Shown: positions 1 through 8,012, counted from the stretch's first letter. The stretch is DNA of 38,841 nucleotides from JALZAA01 sp035316025 (GCA_035316025.1 DATFXL010000084.1:1-38841), one strand, 5' to 3'. Notes: generated from the sequence alone by a model not told the origin. Numbers and translations: made by a program.

Positions 1-531
1 CCGGTCGTGCAACCCGGCGATCCACCCTGATATGAACGACGTGACGGCGTCGGTGCAGCCCGCCGCACCCGAGTTGTACGCCTCCATGTCGAAGTAGATC
101 GGCGTCCCTGCTCCGAGTCCTCGGGGGACGGCACCGTTATCCACCGCGTCGACGGCTGAGGTGTATCCCTGGCTCTGGGCGGTGGCGAGGTCGCGCGACA
201 TGACCCCAACGCCGCCGGCAGAGGTGCACCACGCCTGCAACCCAACGTACGTCGGGATGAGGCCATAGCCCCAGCTGTGCACCGTGTCGACCCAGCCGGC
301 GTTGAGGTTCGGCTGGCTGCATGCCGCGTTGCCGCCGCCGATGTATACGCCGACGAAGCGGTACGGCGACTGCAGCCACGCCTGCATGGCGCCGGCCGAC
401 GGCGCGGTGCACGCGTCGAACCCGTTCGCGCCACCGCTCGGCGGCGGGGGCGGGGGCGGCTTCGTCGGCCGGCACGCCACGATGCCTACGAGCACAGCCG
501 CGACTGCGAGCGCGGCCGTCCAGCGCCTCAT
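1..531 (-). CDS. DUF1906 (Rv2525c-like glycoside-hydrolase-like) lipoprotein, partial
   Basis: The gene runs off the left edge; the first 177 residues are present. The ATG at 531 opens a signal peptide with a lipobox ending GIVAC, so Cys20 is probably lipidated. A run of seven prolines follows, as a wall-spanning linker. The rest matches the DUF1906 pattern: GFDACTAPSAGAMQAW, then a YIGGGN block, SWGYGLIPTYVGLQAWC, and PIYFDMEAY near the edge. Known members are secreted or lipid-anchored TIM-barrel proteins of actinobacteria that resemble glycoside hydrolases and are thought to act on the cell envelope; their substrate is not established. The start overlaps the stop of the upstream lipoprotein gene by four bases (ATGA), so the two are probably translated together. 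The family is recognised from motif memory, so the domain is well supported but the activity is unknown. Confidence 0.85.
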   Translation of the reverse strand, partial: MRRWTAALAVAAVLVGIVACRPTKPPPPPPPSGGANGFDACTAPSAGAMQAWLQSPYRFVGVYIGGGNAACSQPNLNAGWVDTVHSWGYGLIPTYVGLQAWCTSAGGVGVMSRDLATAQSQGYTSAVDAVDNGAVPRGLGAGTPIYFDMEAYNSGAAGCTDAVTSFISGWIAGLHDR

Positions 532-1130
532 CCTGCCCGCTCGAATGTCTGGAGAATCTGCTGCGCGAGCGCGTCGCTCTGACGGAAGGTCACCGTCGCG
601 ACGAGACGAGGGTCGTCGAACGCCGCAACCAGGCTGCGGGTGATCGCGCTCGACGGGTCGACGTGGACAGCGAGACCGTTGATCGTGCCCGGGGTGGTGG
701 CGGCGGACGCCGTGACCTGTGACGTGGCGTCGATCGGCTCCACCTGGACGGCTTCGGTCCGCCCGACCAGCTGCGCCGGGCAGTCCTGGTTGGCGCCCGC
801 GTGTCCCAGGTACACGGCGTGCTGGTCGAAACGCACACAGCGTGTCGGGTCCTTGCCCAGGTCGTAGACAGGCCACTCCTGGGGTACCTGGAAACGGAGG
901 CCCGCGTACTCGATGGCCTTGAAGCCGCTGGTGGGGCGGGTGGTCGAAGCGGGCGGGCTCGTGGCCGACGGCACGGTGGTCGACGGCAGCACGCTCGTCG
1001 CGGTCGTCGACGTGGTACTCGTCGTCGTGCTCGTATCGCGTGCCGAGATCGACGCGTTGCCGCCTCCGCAAGCAGCGAGCGCGAGAGCGGCGACCAAGCC
1101 GGCGGCGGCGAGAGCTGTTCTGGTAGTCAT
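528..1130 (-). CDS. Thr/Ser-rich lipoprotein of unknown function
   Basis: A 200-residue protein. The N-terminus is a classical lipoprotein signal: short basic start, Ala/Leu-rich core, and lipobox LALAAC with Cys21 as the lipidation site. Residues about 30-70 are a low-complexity Thr/Ser/Pro stretch of the kind used as an O-glycosylated linker in actinobacterial lipoproteins. The remaining 130 residues (starting near GFKAIEYAGLRFQVPQEW) are a small globular domain with two cysteines; I do not recognise a family. It sits between the ABC exporter genes and the DUF1906 lipoprotein and overlaps the latter by four bases, so it is probably an envelope protein of the same operon. No SD-like sequence is visible before the ATG; a TAGCAT box lies about 43 bases upstream. 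Confidence 0.75.
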   Translation of the reverse strand: MTTRTALAAAGLVAALALAACGGGNASISARDTSTTTSTTSTTATSVLPSTTVPSATSPPASTTRPTSGFKAIEYAGLRFQVPQEWPVYDLGKDPTRCVRFDQHAVYLGHAGANQDCPAQLVGRTEAVQVEPIDATSQVTASAATTPGTINGLAVHVDPSSAITRSLVAAFDDPRLVATVTFRQSDALAQQILQTFERAG

Positions 1131-1173
1131 CGGGGGGAGTGCGGCAGAGGCCCAGCGGCTCTACCGGTCCCAG

Positions 1174-1179
1174 ATGCTA
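1174..1179 (-). promoter_or_regulatory. Candidate -10 box (TAGCAT) for the lipoprotein/DUF1906 pair
   Basis: The minus strand reads TAGCAT, fitting the actinobacterial TAnnnT -10 consensus, 43 bases before the ATG at 1130. It immediately follows a small hairpin downstream of the ABC permease stop, so the two lipoprotein genes may have their own promoter. No clear -35 element is visible. Confidence 0.35.
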
Positions 1180-1193
1180 ACGGCTGAAGCCGT
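1180..1193 (-). terminator. Small hairpin after the ABC permease gene
   Basis: ACGGC and GCCGT form a 5-bp stem with a 4-base loop, six bases after the permease stop codon on the minus strand. No U-run follows, so termination would be weak; it may be an attenuator or a chance structure. Confidence 0.3.
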
Positions 1194-1198
1194 CCATG

Positions 1199-2038
1199 TC
1201 AGCGAACCAATCGGGGCAGGATCGCCGCGGCCACGGCGACGCCGACCACCAGCGCGAACAGCAGCACGCTGAAGTCGACGAGCAGGTTGCCGGACGTGCC
1301 GAGCAGGAGACGCCGCAGGGCGTTCACCTCGTAGCTGAGCGGGTTGATGACACTGAAAGCGCGGAGCCAGGCCGGCATGAGGTCGACCGGGTAGAGCGCG
1401 TTCGAGCCGAAGAAGAGCGGCATCGTGATCGCCTGGCCGATGCCCATGAGGCGCTCCCGGGTCATCGCGAGCCCGGCGATCGTCAACGAGAGCGTGGCGA
1501 AGAACGCCGAGCCGAGCACGACGGCGAGGGCGGCGGCGACGAGGCGAAGCGGGTTCGTCGTGAAGTCGACGCCGAGGATGCGCGCCAGCACGAGAATCAC
1601 GATGACCTGGCTGAAGGCCCGGATCGACGCCGCGAAGGCCTTGCCCGTCACCAGCGCCGCACGCGGCGTGGGCGTCACGAGGAGCTTGGCGAGAACACCG
1701 GCGTCGCGCTCCCAGATCACCTGGATGCCGTAGAACACGGCGACGAAGAGCCCCGACTGAGCCAGGATGCCGGGCGTCAGGAAGTCGAGGTAGTCGATCC
1801 CACCGGTCGGGATGACGTGCAGCCGGTTGAAGGTGGTGCCGAAGATCAGCAGCCACAGCGCGGGTTGGATCGCGCGCGTGACCAGCTCCGTGCGGTCGTG
1901 GCGGATCTTCTGGATCTCGACCAGGCAGAACGTCGCGATGCGGCTGCCCAGCCACCGCCACGCGGGCGGCGTGGGCGCGGGCGCAAACGCAACGTCAGCC
2001 GAGGCGGCGGGCGACGCGCCGCGTGCTACGAACGTCAC
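1199..2038 (-). CDS. ABC-2 type exporter permease (DrrB-like)
   Basis: A 279-residue integral membrane protein of the ABC-2 type. About 60 N-terminal residues are cytoplasmic, including the amphipathic stretch that ends in HDRTELVTRAIQPALWLLIF. Six hydrophobic segments follow. A cytoplasmic loop reads WERDAGVLAKLLVTPTPRAALVTGK, and the MPLFFGSNALYPVDLMPAWL and INPLSYEVNALR blocks are typical of daunorubicin-resistance DrrB and related lipid or drug exporters. The frame is open further upstream, but the GTG at 2038 is chosen because GGAGGAGAG lies four bases before it and because the homologous part begins after it. It overlaps the ATPase gene by 44 bases and is presumably its obligate membrane partner. 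The substrate is unknown; control by the MarR protein at the head of the operon suggests a small toxic or signalling molecule. Confidence 0.88.
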   Translation of the reverse strand: MTFVARGASPAASADVAFAPAPTPPAWRWLGSRIATFCLVEIQKIRHDRTELVTRAIQPALWLLIFGTTFNRLHVIPTGGIDYLDFLTPGILAQSGLFVAVFYGIQVIWERDAGVLAKLLVTPTPRAALVTGKAFAASIRAFSQVIVILVLARILGVDFTTNPLRLVAAALAVVLGSAFFATLSLTIAGLAMTRERLMGIGQAITMPLFFGSNALYPVDLMPAWLRAFSVINPLSYEVNALRRLLLGTSGNLLVDFSVLLFALVVGVAVAAAILPRLVR

Positions 2039-2834
2039 GGAACTCTCCTCCCTCCTCGAGCGAATCACCGGCGTAGTGACGGAACACGTGCTCGAGCGTC
2101 GCCTCGGGTCCGAGGCGGGCTTCGAGCTCGCCGGGTGTGCCGACCGCGCGGATGCGGCCGCGGTGCATGAGCGACACACGGTTGCAGAGCTCCTCGGCCT
2201 CCTCCATGTAGTGCGTCGTGAGCAGCACCGTGATCCCCTCGGTCTGAAGAGCTCGCAGGCGGTCCCAGACCGTGTCGCGCCCGACGGGATCGAGCCCGAT
2301 CGTCGGCTCGTCGAGGATCAGCACCCGGGGCCGGTTGACGAGCGCCTGCGCCAGCTCGAGGCGGCGGATCATGCCGCCCGAGTACGTGTTCGCGAGCCGG
2401 TCGGCGGAGTCCTCGAGGTTCATCGCGGCGAGCACCTCGTCGACGCGATAGGGGCGCTCACGGCGAGGCACGTCGAACAGGCGGGCGAACATCGAGACGT
2501 TCTCGCGCCCCGTGAGCTGCCCGTCGGCTGAGAGCTGCTGGGGCACGTAGCCGATGAGCCGGCGCGCCTGCATCGGCGACGCCGAGACATCGAGACCGAG
2601 CACGCGCGCCTCGCCTTCCACGACCGGCAGCAGCGTCGTGAGGATGCGGATGGTCGTCGTCTTGCCGGCGCCGTTCGGGCCGAGCAGGCCGAACATCTCG
2701 CCCGTCCGGACGTCGAGGTCGACGCCGTCCACGGCGACGTGGTCGCCGAAGCGGTAGCGCAGGCCCGTGCACTCCACCGCGGGCGCGGGCACGGAGGCGG
2801 CTTCGTTGCTCACTCCTCGCGCCCGAGTTGCCAC
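1995..2834 (-). CDS. ABC exporter ATP-binding protein (DrrA-like)
   Basis: A 279-residue nucleotide-binding domain with every core motif: Walker A GPNGAGKT at about 52-59, Q-loop in GYVPQQLS, signature YSGGMIRRLELAQAL, Walker B VLILDEPTIGLDP, and the switch histidine in LLTTHYMEEAEELC. The Tyr-Met-Glu-Glu-Ala after that histidine and the short C-terminal extension are typical of the DrrA subfamily of drug, antibiotic and glycolipid exporters. The GTG at 2834 is preceded by GGAG at an 8-base distance. An alternative GTG at 2813 forms a GTGA overlap with the MarR stop codon; both leave the ATPase domain intact. It overlaps the permease gene at its 3' end. ATP hydrolysis here would drive export through the 1199-2038 permease. 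Confidence 0.92.
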   Translation of the reverse strand: MATRARGVSNEAASVPAPAVECTGLRYRFGDHVAVDGVDLDVRTGEMFGLLGPNGAGKTTTIRILTTLLPVVEGEARVLGLDVSASPMQARRLIGYVPQQLSADGQLTGRENVSMFARLFDVPRRERPYRVDEVLAAMNLEDSADRLANTYSGGMIRRLELAQALVNRPRVLILDEPTIGLDPVGRDTVWDRLRALQTEGITVLLTTHYMEEAEELCNRVSLMHRGRIRAVGTPGELEARLGPEATLEHVFRHYAGDSLEEGGEFRDVRSTRRVARRLG

Positions 2835-3292
2835 GTCAGGCGCTCCAGCGCGGGGATGGCGCGGGTGATCGCCTCGCGGTCGACGGGCTCGAGGTCGCGC
2901 AGCGCGGCGCCGATCACGTGCGCGCGCCGGTCGCGCCAGGCGGCGCGCCGACGCGACGCCGCCGGCGTCACCTCGAGGCGGGCGGCGCGACCGTCACGCT
3001 CGTCCCGTGCGCGGGTGAGCAGGCCGGCGTCGGTGAGGCTTCCTACGAGCGTGCTCACGGTGTTCGGCGCCAGGTTGAGGTACTCCGCCGCCTCCCGGAC
3101 GCCGATCCCGGGGCGGTCGAGGACGGTCCGGAGCAGCTCGACCTGCGACGGGGACAGCAGCGAGTACGGCCAGTCGTGGCGAATGCTGCGCCGGGAGATG
3201 CGCCGCAGGTCGCTGACCGCCTTGGCCAGCCGGTCCGCGTCCTCAGTGATCGCCGCCGACGGCTCGCGGGGCGGGGCGTCGGGACTGGTCAC
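2810..3292 (-). CDS. MarR family transcriptional regulator
   Basis: A 160-residue protein with the MarR layout: N-terminal helix, then a winged helix-turn-helix at about residues 48-100 (LSPSQVELLRTVLDRPGIGV, NLAPNTVSTLVGSL, then the wing DERDGRAARLEVT), then C-terminal dimerisation helices. MarR proteins are usually ligand-responsive repressors of the exporter beside them. This gene is first in a minus-strand operon with the DrrAB-type exporter and the two lipoproteins, and a perfect 9+9 inverted repeat sits 10 bases upstream of its GTG start, so negative autoregulation is likely. A TATGAT box ends six bases before the GTG, so the transcript may be leaderless. The inducing ligand cannot be read from sequence. 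Confidence 0.92.
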   Translation of the reverse strand: MTSPDAPPREPSAAITEDADRLAKAVSDLRRISRRSIRHDWPYSLLSPSQVELLRTVLDRPGIGVREAAEYLNLAPNTVSTLVGSLTDAGLLTRARDERDGRAARLEVTPAASRRRAAWRDRRAHVIGAALRDLEPVDREAITRAIPALERLTWQLGREE

Positions 3293-3298
3293 GCCGGC

Positions 3299-3304
3299 AT
3301 CATA
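3299..3304 (-). promoter_or_regulatory. Candidate -10 box TATGAT, leaderless spacing
   Basis: The minus strand reads TATGAT followed by six bases and the GTG start of the MarR gene. Initiation at the usual distance would begin at or next to the start codon, giving a leaderless mRNA. The box overlaps the inverted repeat at 3302-3322, so regulator binding would block polymerase. Confidence 0.5.
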
Positions 3305-3322
3305 CCTCTGTCTCAGAGGTAT
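3302..3322. promoter_or_regulatory. Probable MarR operator (perfect 9-bp inverted repeat)
   Basis: The arms ATACCTCTG and CAGAGGTAT are perfect reverse complements separated by three bases. Length, symmetry and position (over the putative -10 box and 10 bases from the MarR start codon) match operators bound by MarR dimers. The site is unusually AT-rich for this genome, as expected of a promoter. Confidence 0.75.
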
Positions 3323-3340
3323 ATCCTCGGGGACGACCGC

Positions 3341-3388
3341 TGAGTTGGCGGCGTTCTCGACGCCTCAGTTGGCGGCGTTCTCGGCGCC
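3341..3388. repeat. 24-bp tandem duplication across the DHA2 exporter stop codon
   Basis: Two adjacent 24-base units (3341-3364 and 3365-3388) are identical at 22 of 24 positions. On the minus strand the 3365 copy encodes the last seven residues of the DHA2 exporter (GAENAAN) plus its TGA. The other copy would encode GVENAANS and has TCA in place of TGA. It looks like a slippage duplication of eight codons that set the present C-terminus. Confidence 0.85.
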
Positions 3389-4891
3389 GAGGGCCAGGGC
3401 CTCGGCGAGCTCATGGTCGTCGTGCGTCTCGGGCTCTCTCGCCCGCGCCGGCAGGAAGCGGGCCGCCACGAACACGGCGCCGAGGACGACGGCGACCGCG
3501 CACGTGTACGTGATCCGCATCGACGACAGGAAGGCGTCCGTCGCCACCGCCTCCACCTGGGTCGCGACACCGGCGGGCAGGTGCTTCGCGACCTGTAGCG
3601 ACGTCCCGATCGAGTCGCGTGCCGAGTGCACGACCGCGGGCGAGACGCCACGGGCGGCGTCCCATGTCGCGTGGTATTGCGAGGCGAAGATGCTCCCGAG
3701 GACGGCGACGCCGAGCGCGCCGCCTGTCTGCCGGGTCGTGTCGTTCACGGCGGAGCCGACACCGGCGCGCCCGGGCGGGAGCGATCCCATGATCGATTCG
3801 GTGACGGGCGAGACCGTCACGCCCATCCCGATGCCGTACACGAGCCGTACCCCGAACCCGAGCGCGAACGACGACATGATCGTGTCGGACGCGTAACAGG
3901 CCATCGCCGCCGCCACGACCAGGAGACCGAAGACGACCACGCGCTTCGTGCCGAACCGGTGCACGAACCGCGGCGCGCTCGGCGAGCCGACCATGAGGCC
4001 CAGCGCCACCGGCGTCAGCATCAGTCCTGACTCGAGCGGGCTGTACCCGAGCACGAACTGGAAGTACTGCGTCAGCAGGAACGTCGACGCGAACAGCGCG
4101 AAGTAGGCGAGCGTGATCGTCGCCGACGCGGCCGAGAAGCGCGGGTTGCGGAAGAAGCGCACATCGAGCATGGGCCGAGGCGTGTGCGTTTCCCACGCCG
4201 CGAAGGCGGCGAGGAACACGAGGCCGATCGCGAAGCCGGCGAGCACGTCGGGAGCGGTCCAACCGTGGTTCGGCACCTCGATGATGGCGAACAGAAGTCC
4301 GACAAGCCCGGCGATCGACAAGAGCGCGCCGATGGGGTCGAGCGGGCTCTCCTCGGGCGCGCTCGTGTTGGGTACGAGCCAGCGCGCCAGCACGAACGTG
4401 ATGGTGCAGACCGGCACGTTGATGAGGAACACCGAACCCCACCCGAGGTGCTCCACGAGCAGCCCGCCGACGACGGGGCCGATCGCGATCCCGATGCCGG
4501 CGACTCCGGCCCACACGCCGATGGCGCGGGCGCGCTCGGCCGGGTCGCGGAAGGTGTTGGTGAGGATCGAAAGCGTCGTCGGGAAGATGAACGCGCCGCC
4601 GACGCCCATGAGCGCGCGGGCCCCGATCAGCATGCTGGGCGAGCTCGCGGTCGACGCGAGCGCCGAGAAGACGCCGAACCAGGCCAGCCCGAACATGAGT
4701 GTGCGGCGGCGCCCATAGCGGTCGCCGAGCGAGCCGGCCGTGAGGAGCAGGCAGGCGAACACGATCGTGTAGGCGTCGACCATCCACTGCAACTGCGATC
4801 CGGACGCGTCGAGGCTGCGCACGATGGACGGGATCGCGACGTTCAGGATCGTGTTGTCGACCCCGATCACGACGACGCACAGGGAGAGCAC
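3365..4891 (-). CDS. DHA2 family (EmrB/QacA-type) 14-TM drug:proton antiporter
   Basis: From the GTG at 4891 the protein has 508 residues and about 14 hydrophobic segments. DHA2 motifs are clear: GVDNTILNVAIPSI in helix 1, the QWMVDAYTI block, motif A GSLGDRYGRRRTLM, and motif C GIAIGPVVGGLL in helix 5. These proteins use proton influx to expel drugs, dyes or biocides. It is divergent from a TetR regulator with a palindrome between them. The GTG start leaves almost nothing before helix 1, whereas relatives carry a basic-aromatic lead-in such as RRWW. That lead-in is encoded here just upstream in the same frame, reachable only from a CTG at 4987, which has GGGAG eight bases before it. The true start may therefore be non-canonical. 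A short tandem duplication spans the stop codon. Confidence 0.88.
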   Translation of the reverse strand: MLSLCVVVIGVDNTILNVAIPSIVRSLDASGSQLQWMVDAYTIVFACLLLTAGSLGDRYGRRRTLMFGLAWFGVFSALASTASSPSMLIGARALMGVGGAFIFPTTLSILTNTFRDPAERARAIGVWAGVAGIGIAIGPVVGGLLVEHLGWGSVFLINVPVCTITFVLARWLVPNTSAPEESPLDPIGALLSIAGLVGLLFAIIEVPNHGWTAPDVLAGFAIGLVFLAAFAAWETHTPRPMLDVRFFRNPRFSAASATITLAYFALFASTFLLTQYFQFVLGYSPLESGLMLTPVALGLMVGSPSAPRFVHRFGTKRVVVFGLLVVAAAMACYASDTIMSSFALGFGVRLVYGIGMGVTVSPVTESIMGSLPPGRAGVGSAVNDTTRQTGGALGVAVLGSIFASQYHATWDAARGVSPAVVHSARDSIGTSLQVAKHLPAGVATQVEAVATDAFLSSMRITYTCAVAVVLGAVFVAARFLPARAREPETHDDHELAEALALGAENAAN

Positions 4892-5018
4892 GCCGAGGGT
4901 CCACCAGCGACGGGCGTGGGTGGAGTCGGGCGCGGCCGACGACGCCTGATCGCGGGGCGGCGTCGGACGGTCGGCGACGGTGGTCAGGGGTGCGCTCCCG
5001 GGAGGAACCTGCTACTGT

Positions 5019-5032
5019 TAACTATCTAGTTA
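5019..5032. promoter_or_regulatory. Probable TetR operator between exporter and regulator
   Basis: TAACTA and TAGTTA are perfect 6-bp arms around a 2-base centre, in the most AT-rich stretch of the exporter-TetR intergenic region. Position and symmetry fit a TetR-family operator controlling both divergent genes. TA-rich -10 candidates for both directions overlap it. Confidence 0.65.
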
Positions 5033-5074
5033 GTCCACGTTAGCGGTCCCGAGGGCCCGGCGCAAAGGCAGACG

Positions 5075-5728
5075 ATGACCGAGACAACCGCAACCGGGGG
5101 CCGGAACACGGCGGCCGCCGGCGACCCCGAGCGCCCGCGGCTCCGTGACCCCGAGGGCACCCGGCGGCGCATCCTCGCCGCCGCCCTCCAGGAGTTCTCG
5201 GCCAAGGGCATCGATGGCTCCCGGGTCGACGCCATCGCCGAACGGGCGGGCACGAACAAGCGGATGCTCTACTACTACTTCGGGTCGAAGGACGACCTGT
5301 TCCGCGCCGTCCTCCGCCAGCGCTTGGCCGAGCGGGCACCGACGACACGCGAGCGGGACCGCACCGGGCCGGGCCGCCTCGTCGACCTCCAGGACCGCCT
5401 CGAGGGGTCGATGGACTACGTGCGCCTGCTGATGTGGGAGGGCCTGGAGCGCGGACGCCGGCGCCAGGTCGAACAGGAGCTCCTCCGCCGGGAATCGCTC
5501 GTCGAGTGGTGCGACGAGGTGCGGGAGGCGCAACGCCGGGGTGAACTCCCCGACGATCTGGACGCCGAGCAGCTCGTGCTGTCGGAGCTGGCGCTCGTCA
5601 TGTTCCCGTTCGCGTTCCCGCAGATCACTCGTCTCGTCACGGGCAAGCTCCCGACCGACCAGGCGTTCAAGGCCGAGCGACGCGCCTTCCTCGAGCGCCT
5701 CACGTCGCGGTTCGATCCACACGCGTAA
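5075..5728 (+). CDS. TetR family transcriptional regulator
   Basis: A 217-residue regulator. After about 28 disordered residues comes the TetR DNA-binding domain: TRRRILAAALQEFSAKGIDGSRVDAIAERAGTNKRMLYYYF in meaning, seen at residues about 29-69 with the recognition helix ending MLYYYFGSKDDL. The C-terminal two-thirds is helical and would form the ligand pocket and dimer interface. The YYYF form of the usual LYYHF is common in TetR proteins that control efflux pumps. It is divergently placed from the DHA2 exporter, and the inverted repeat at 5019-5032 lies between them, so repression of the exporter and of itself, relieved by the pump substrate, is the simple model. A weak AAGG lies ahead of the ATG at 5075. 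The stop codon overlaps the promoter-like TAACCT of the sulfatase gene. Confidence 0.92.
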   Translation: MTETTATGGRNTAAAGDPERPRLRDPEGTRRRILAAALQEFSAKGIDGSRVDAIAERAGTNKRMLYYYFGSKDDLFRAVLRQRLAERAPTTRERDRTGPGRLVDLQDRLEGSMDYVRLLMWEGLERGRRRQVEQELLRRESLVEWCDEVREAQRRGELPDDLDAEQLVLSELALVMFPFAFPQITRLVTGKLPTDQAFKAERRAFLERLTSRFDPHA

Positions 5729-5731
5729 CCT
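5726..5731 (+). promoter_or_regulatory. TAACCT box, leaderless spacing to the sulfatase ATG
   Basis: TAACCT ends seven bases before the ATG at 5739, and there is no purine-rich SD sequence before that ATG. It fits a -10 hexamer (TAnnnT) for a leaderless transcript. Its first three bases are the TetR stop codon, so chance is harder to exclude here than at the other sites. Confidence 0.45.
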
Positions 5732-5738
5732 CCCCCCG

Positions 5739-8012
5739 ATGAGCGAGTGGGGAGCGTTCGGCGGTGTCGTCGGCCGGTACCGCCGGGACTCGACACCGTG
5801 GTGGCCGGAGCCGGTACGGCCGCCGGCGGACGCGCCGAACGTGCTCGTCGTGCTGCTGGACGACGTCGGCTTCGCGCAGTTCGGCTGCTTCGGCTCCGAC
5901 ATCGAGACGCCGACGTTCGACCGGCTCGCCGCCAACGGGCTGCAGTACACGAACTTCCACACGACCGCGCTGTGCTCGCCGACGCGTGCGTGCGTCCTCA
6001 CCGGTCGCAACCATCATCGCGTCGGCATGGGACGCATCACCGACCTCGCCACCGGGTTTCCCGGTTACCACAGCCGCATCGGGAAGGAGCACGGGTTCGT
6101 CTCCGAGATGCTCGGGCCCCGGGGCTACGCGACATACGCCGTCGGCAAGTGGCACCTCACCCCCGACGAGGAGCGCCACCTCGGTGCGTCACGCGCCCGC
6201 TGGCCGCTGGGGCGGGGTTTCGACCGCTTCTACGGCTTCTTCGGCGGCGAGACCCACCAGTTCGCGCCGGCGCTGGTGTACGACAATCACCGCGTCGCGC
6301 CGCCCTGGTCGTGGGAAGACGGGTACCACCTCAGTGAGGACATCGCCGACCGGGCGATCGAGTTCGTCGCCGATCTCCATGCCGCCGAGCCGGCCAAGCC
6401 GTTCTTCCTCTATCTCTGCACCGGTGCGTGCCACTCACCGCACCACGCGCCGGCGGATTGGATCGGGCGGTACCGCGGCCGCTTCGACGCCGGCTGGGAT
6501 GCGTGGCGGGCCGAGACCTTTGCCCGCCAGCAGGGACGGGGGCTGCTCCCCGAGGGCACCGAGCTTTCGCCCCGGCCGGACTGGGTGCCGGCGTGGGACT
6601 CGCTCCCGTCTGACGAGCAGCGGGTGGCGGCGCGCTTCATGGAGTGCTTCGCCGCGTTCCTGAGCCACGCCGACCATCACGTGGGCCGCGTCCTCGACTT
6701 CCTCGCCGAGATCGGCCGGCTCGACAACACCCTCGTGTTCGTGCTCTCCGACAACGGCGCGTCGTCGGAGGGCGGTGTGCACGGCTCGCTCAACGATGCC
6801 CGACCTTGGAACCTCGCCGGGAGCCCGGTGGCGGAGGCGGTCGGTCGCATCGAAGAGCTCGGCGGCCCCCGGGTGCACAACAACTACCCGTGGGGCTGGA
6901 CCGTGGCCGGCAACACGCCGTTCCGGCGCTGGAAGCGCGAGGTGCACGAGGGCGGCGTCGCCGACCCACTGATCGTGTCGTGGCCGGCCGGTGTCGATGC
7001 CAGGGGCGAGACCCGGCACCAGTACGTCCACGCCGTCGATCTCGCGGCCACGATCCTCGACGTCATCGGCGACGACCCGCCGGCCGCCATCGACGGGGTG
7101 GAGCAGACGTCGCTCGACGGTGTCTCGTTCGCGGGCACCTTCGACGATGCCGCCGCCGCGAGCGCCCGCGATACGCAGTACTTCGAGATGTTCGGCTGCC
7201 GCGCCATCTATCACGACGGATGGAAGGCCGTGGTGTACCAACCGCTCCTCGAGCGCACCGAAGACTTCGGCGAGGACGCGTGGGAGCTGTACCACGTGGC
7301 GGAGGACGCGTCGGAGTGCCACGACCTCGCCGCCGAAGCGCCCGAGAGGCTGCGCGAGCTGGTGGCGCTCTGGTGGCGGGAGGCGGAGGCGAACAACGTC
7401 CTCCCGCTCGACAACGCGCCGTTCGAGCGGCTCTTCGGCGAAGAGCGGCCCACCCACGACGCCCGGAAGCGGTACGTCTACTACCCGTTCGCCGGTCCGG
7501 TCACCGAGGAAGCCGCCGTGAACGTGCGCAACCGATCACATCGCATCACGGCCGACGTCGAGATCCCTGCCGGCGACGCGCAGGGGATCCTGCTCGCGCA
7601 TGGCTCCATCCTGGGCGGCTACGTGCTGTACGTCCGGCACAGGCTGTTGCACTACGCGCACAACTTCGTCGGCCTCGAGGAGCACCGGATCACCGCGACC
7701 GCGGAACTGACGCCCGGCCCACACACGCTCGCCTTCCGCTTCGACAAGACCGGTGAGCATCAGGGTCGGGGCACGCTGCTCGTCGACGGCGTCGAGGTCG
7801 GCGCCGGCGACATCCGCCGCTTCACGCCGACCCGCTTCTCGATCACCGACGACGGCCTGACCTGCGGCTACCAGCTCGGGATGCCGGTGGTCGACGACTA
7901 CCACGCGCCGTTCCGGTTCACCGGCGTGCTCCACCGCGTCACCGTCGACGTCGACGGCGACCCCTTCGTGGACCCCGAAGGCGAAGTCGACCTCTCCCTC
8001 CGCGCGCAGTAG
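5739..8012 (+). CDS. Arylsulfatase (type I, formylglycine-dependent)
   Basis: A 757-residue sulfatase. The first metal-binding aspartates are Asp41-Asp42 in VLLDDVGFAQFG. The sulfatase signature CSPTRACVLTGR places the cysteine to be converted to formylglycine at Cys79. The second signature GKWHL is at 136-140, a histidine-rich CHSPHHAP lies near 231, and the Asp-Asn metal ligands are at 338-339 in VLSDNGASSEGG. The last 150 residues form a beta-rich accessory domain typical of the long (about 760 residue) bacterial arylsulfatases. The ATG at 5739 follows the TetR stop by 10 bases and is chosen because the open frame upstream is Ser/Arg-rich shadow coding. It would hydrolyse sulfate esters and needs a formylglycine-generating enzyme encoded elsewhere. 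No signal peptide is seen, so it is probably cytoplasmic. The substrate is unknown. Confidence 0.92.
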   Translation: MSEWGAFGGVVGRYRRDSTPWWPEPVRPPADAPNVLVVLLDDVGFAQFGCFGSDIETPTFDRLAANGLQYTNFHTTALCSPTRACVLTGRNHHRVGMGRITDLATGFPGYHSRIGKEHGFVSEMLGPRGYATYAVGKWHLTPDEERHLGASRARWPLGRGFDRFYGFFGGETHQFAPALVYDNHRVAPPWSWEDGYHLSEDIADRAIEFVADLHAAEPAKPFFLYLCTGACHSPHHAPADWIGRYRGRFDAGWDAWRAETFARQQGRGLLPEGTELSPRPDWVPAWDSLPSDEQRVAARFMECFAAFLSHADHHVGRVLDFLAEIGRLDNTLVFVLSDNGASSEGGVHGSLNDARPWNLAGSPVAEAVGRIEELGGPRVHNNYPWGWTVAGNTPFRRWKREVHEGGVADPLIVSWPAGVDARGETRHQYVHAVDLAATILDVIGDDPPAAIDGVEQTSLDGVSFAGTFDDAAAASARDTQYFEMFGCRAIYHDGWKAVVYQPLLERTEDFGEDAWELYHVAEDASECHDLAAEAPERLRELVALWWREAEANNVLPLDNAPFERLFGEERPTHDARKRYVYYPFAGPVTEEAAVNVRNRSHRITADVEIPAGDAQGILLAHGSILGGYVLYVRHRLLHYAHNFVGLEEHRITATAELTPGPHTLAFRFDKTGEHQGRGTLLVDGVEVGAGDIRRFTPTRFSITDDGLTCGYQLGMPVVDDYHAPFRFTGVLHRVTVDVDGDPFVDPEGEVDLSLRAQ

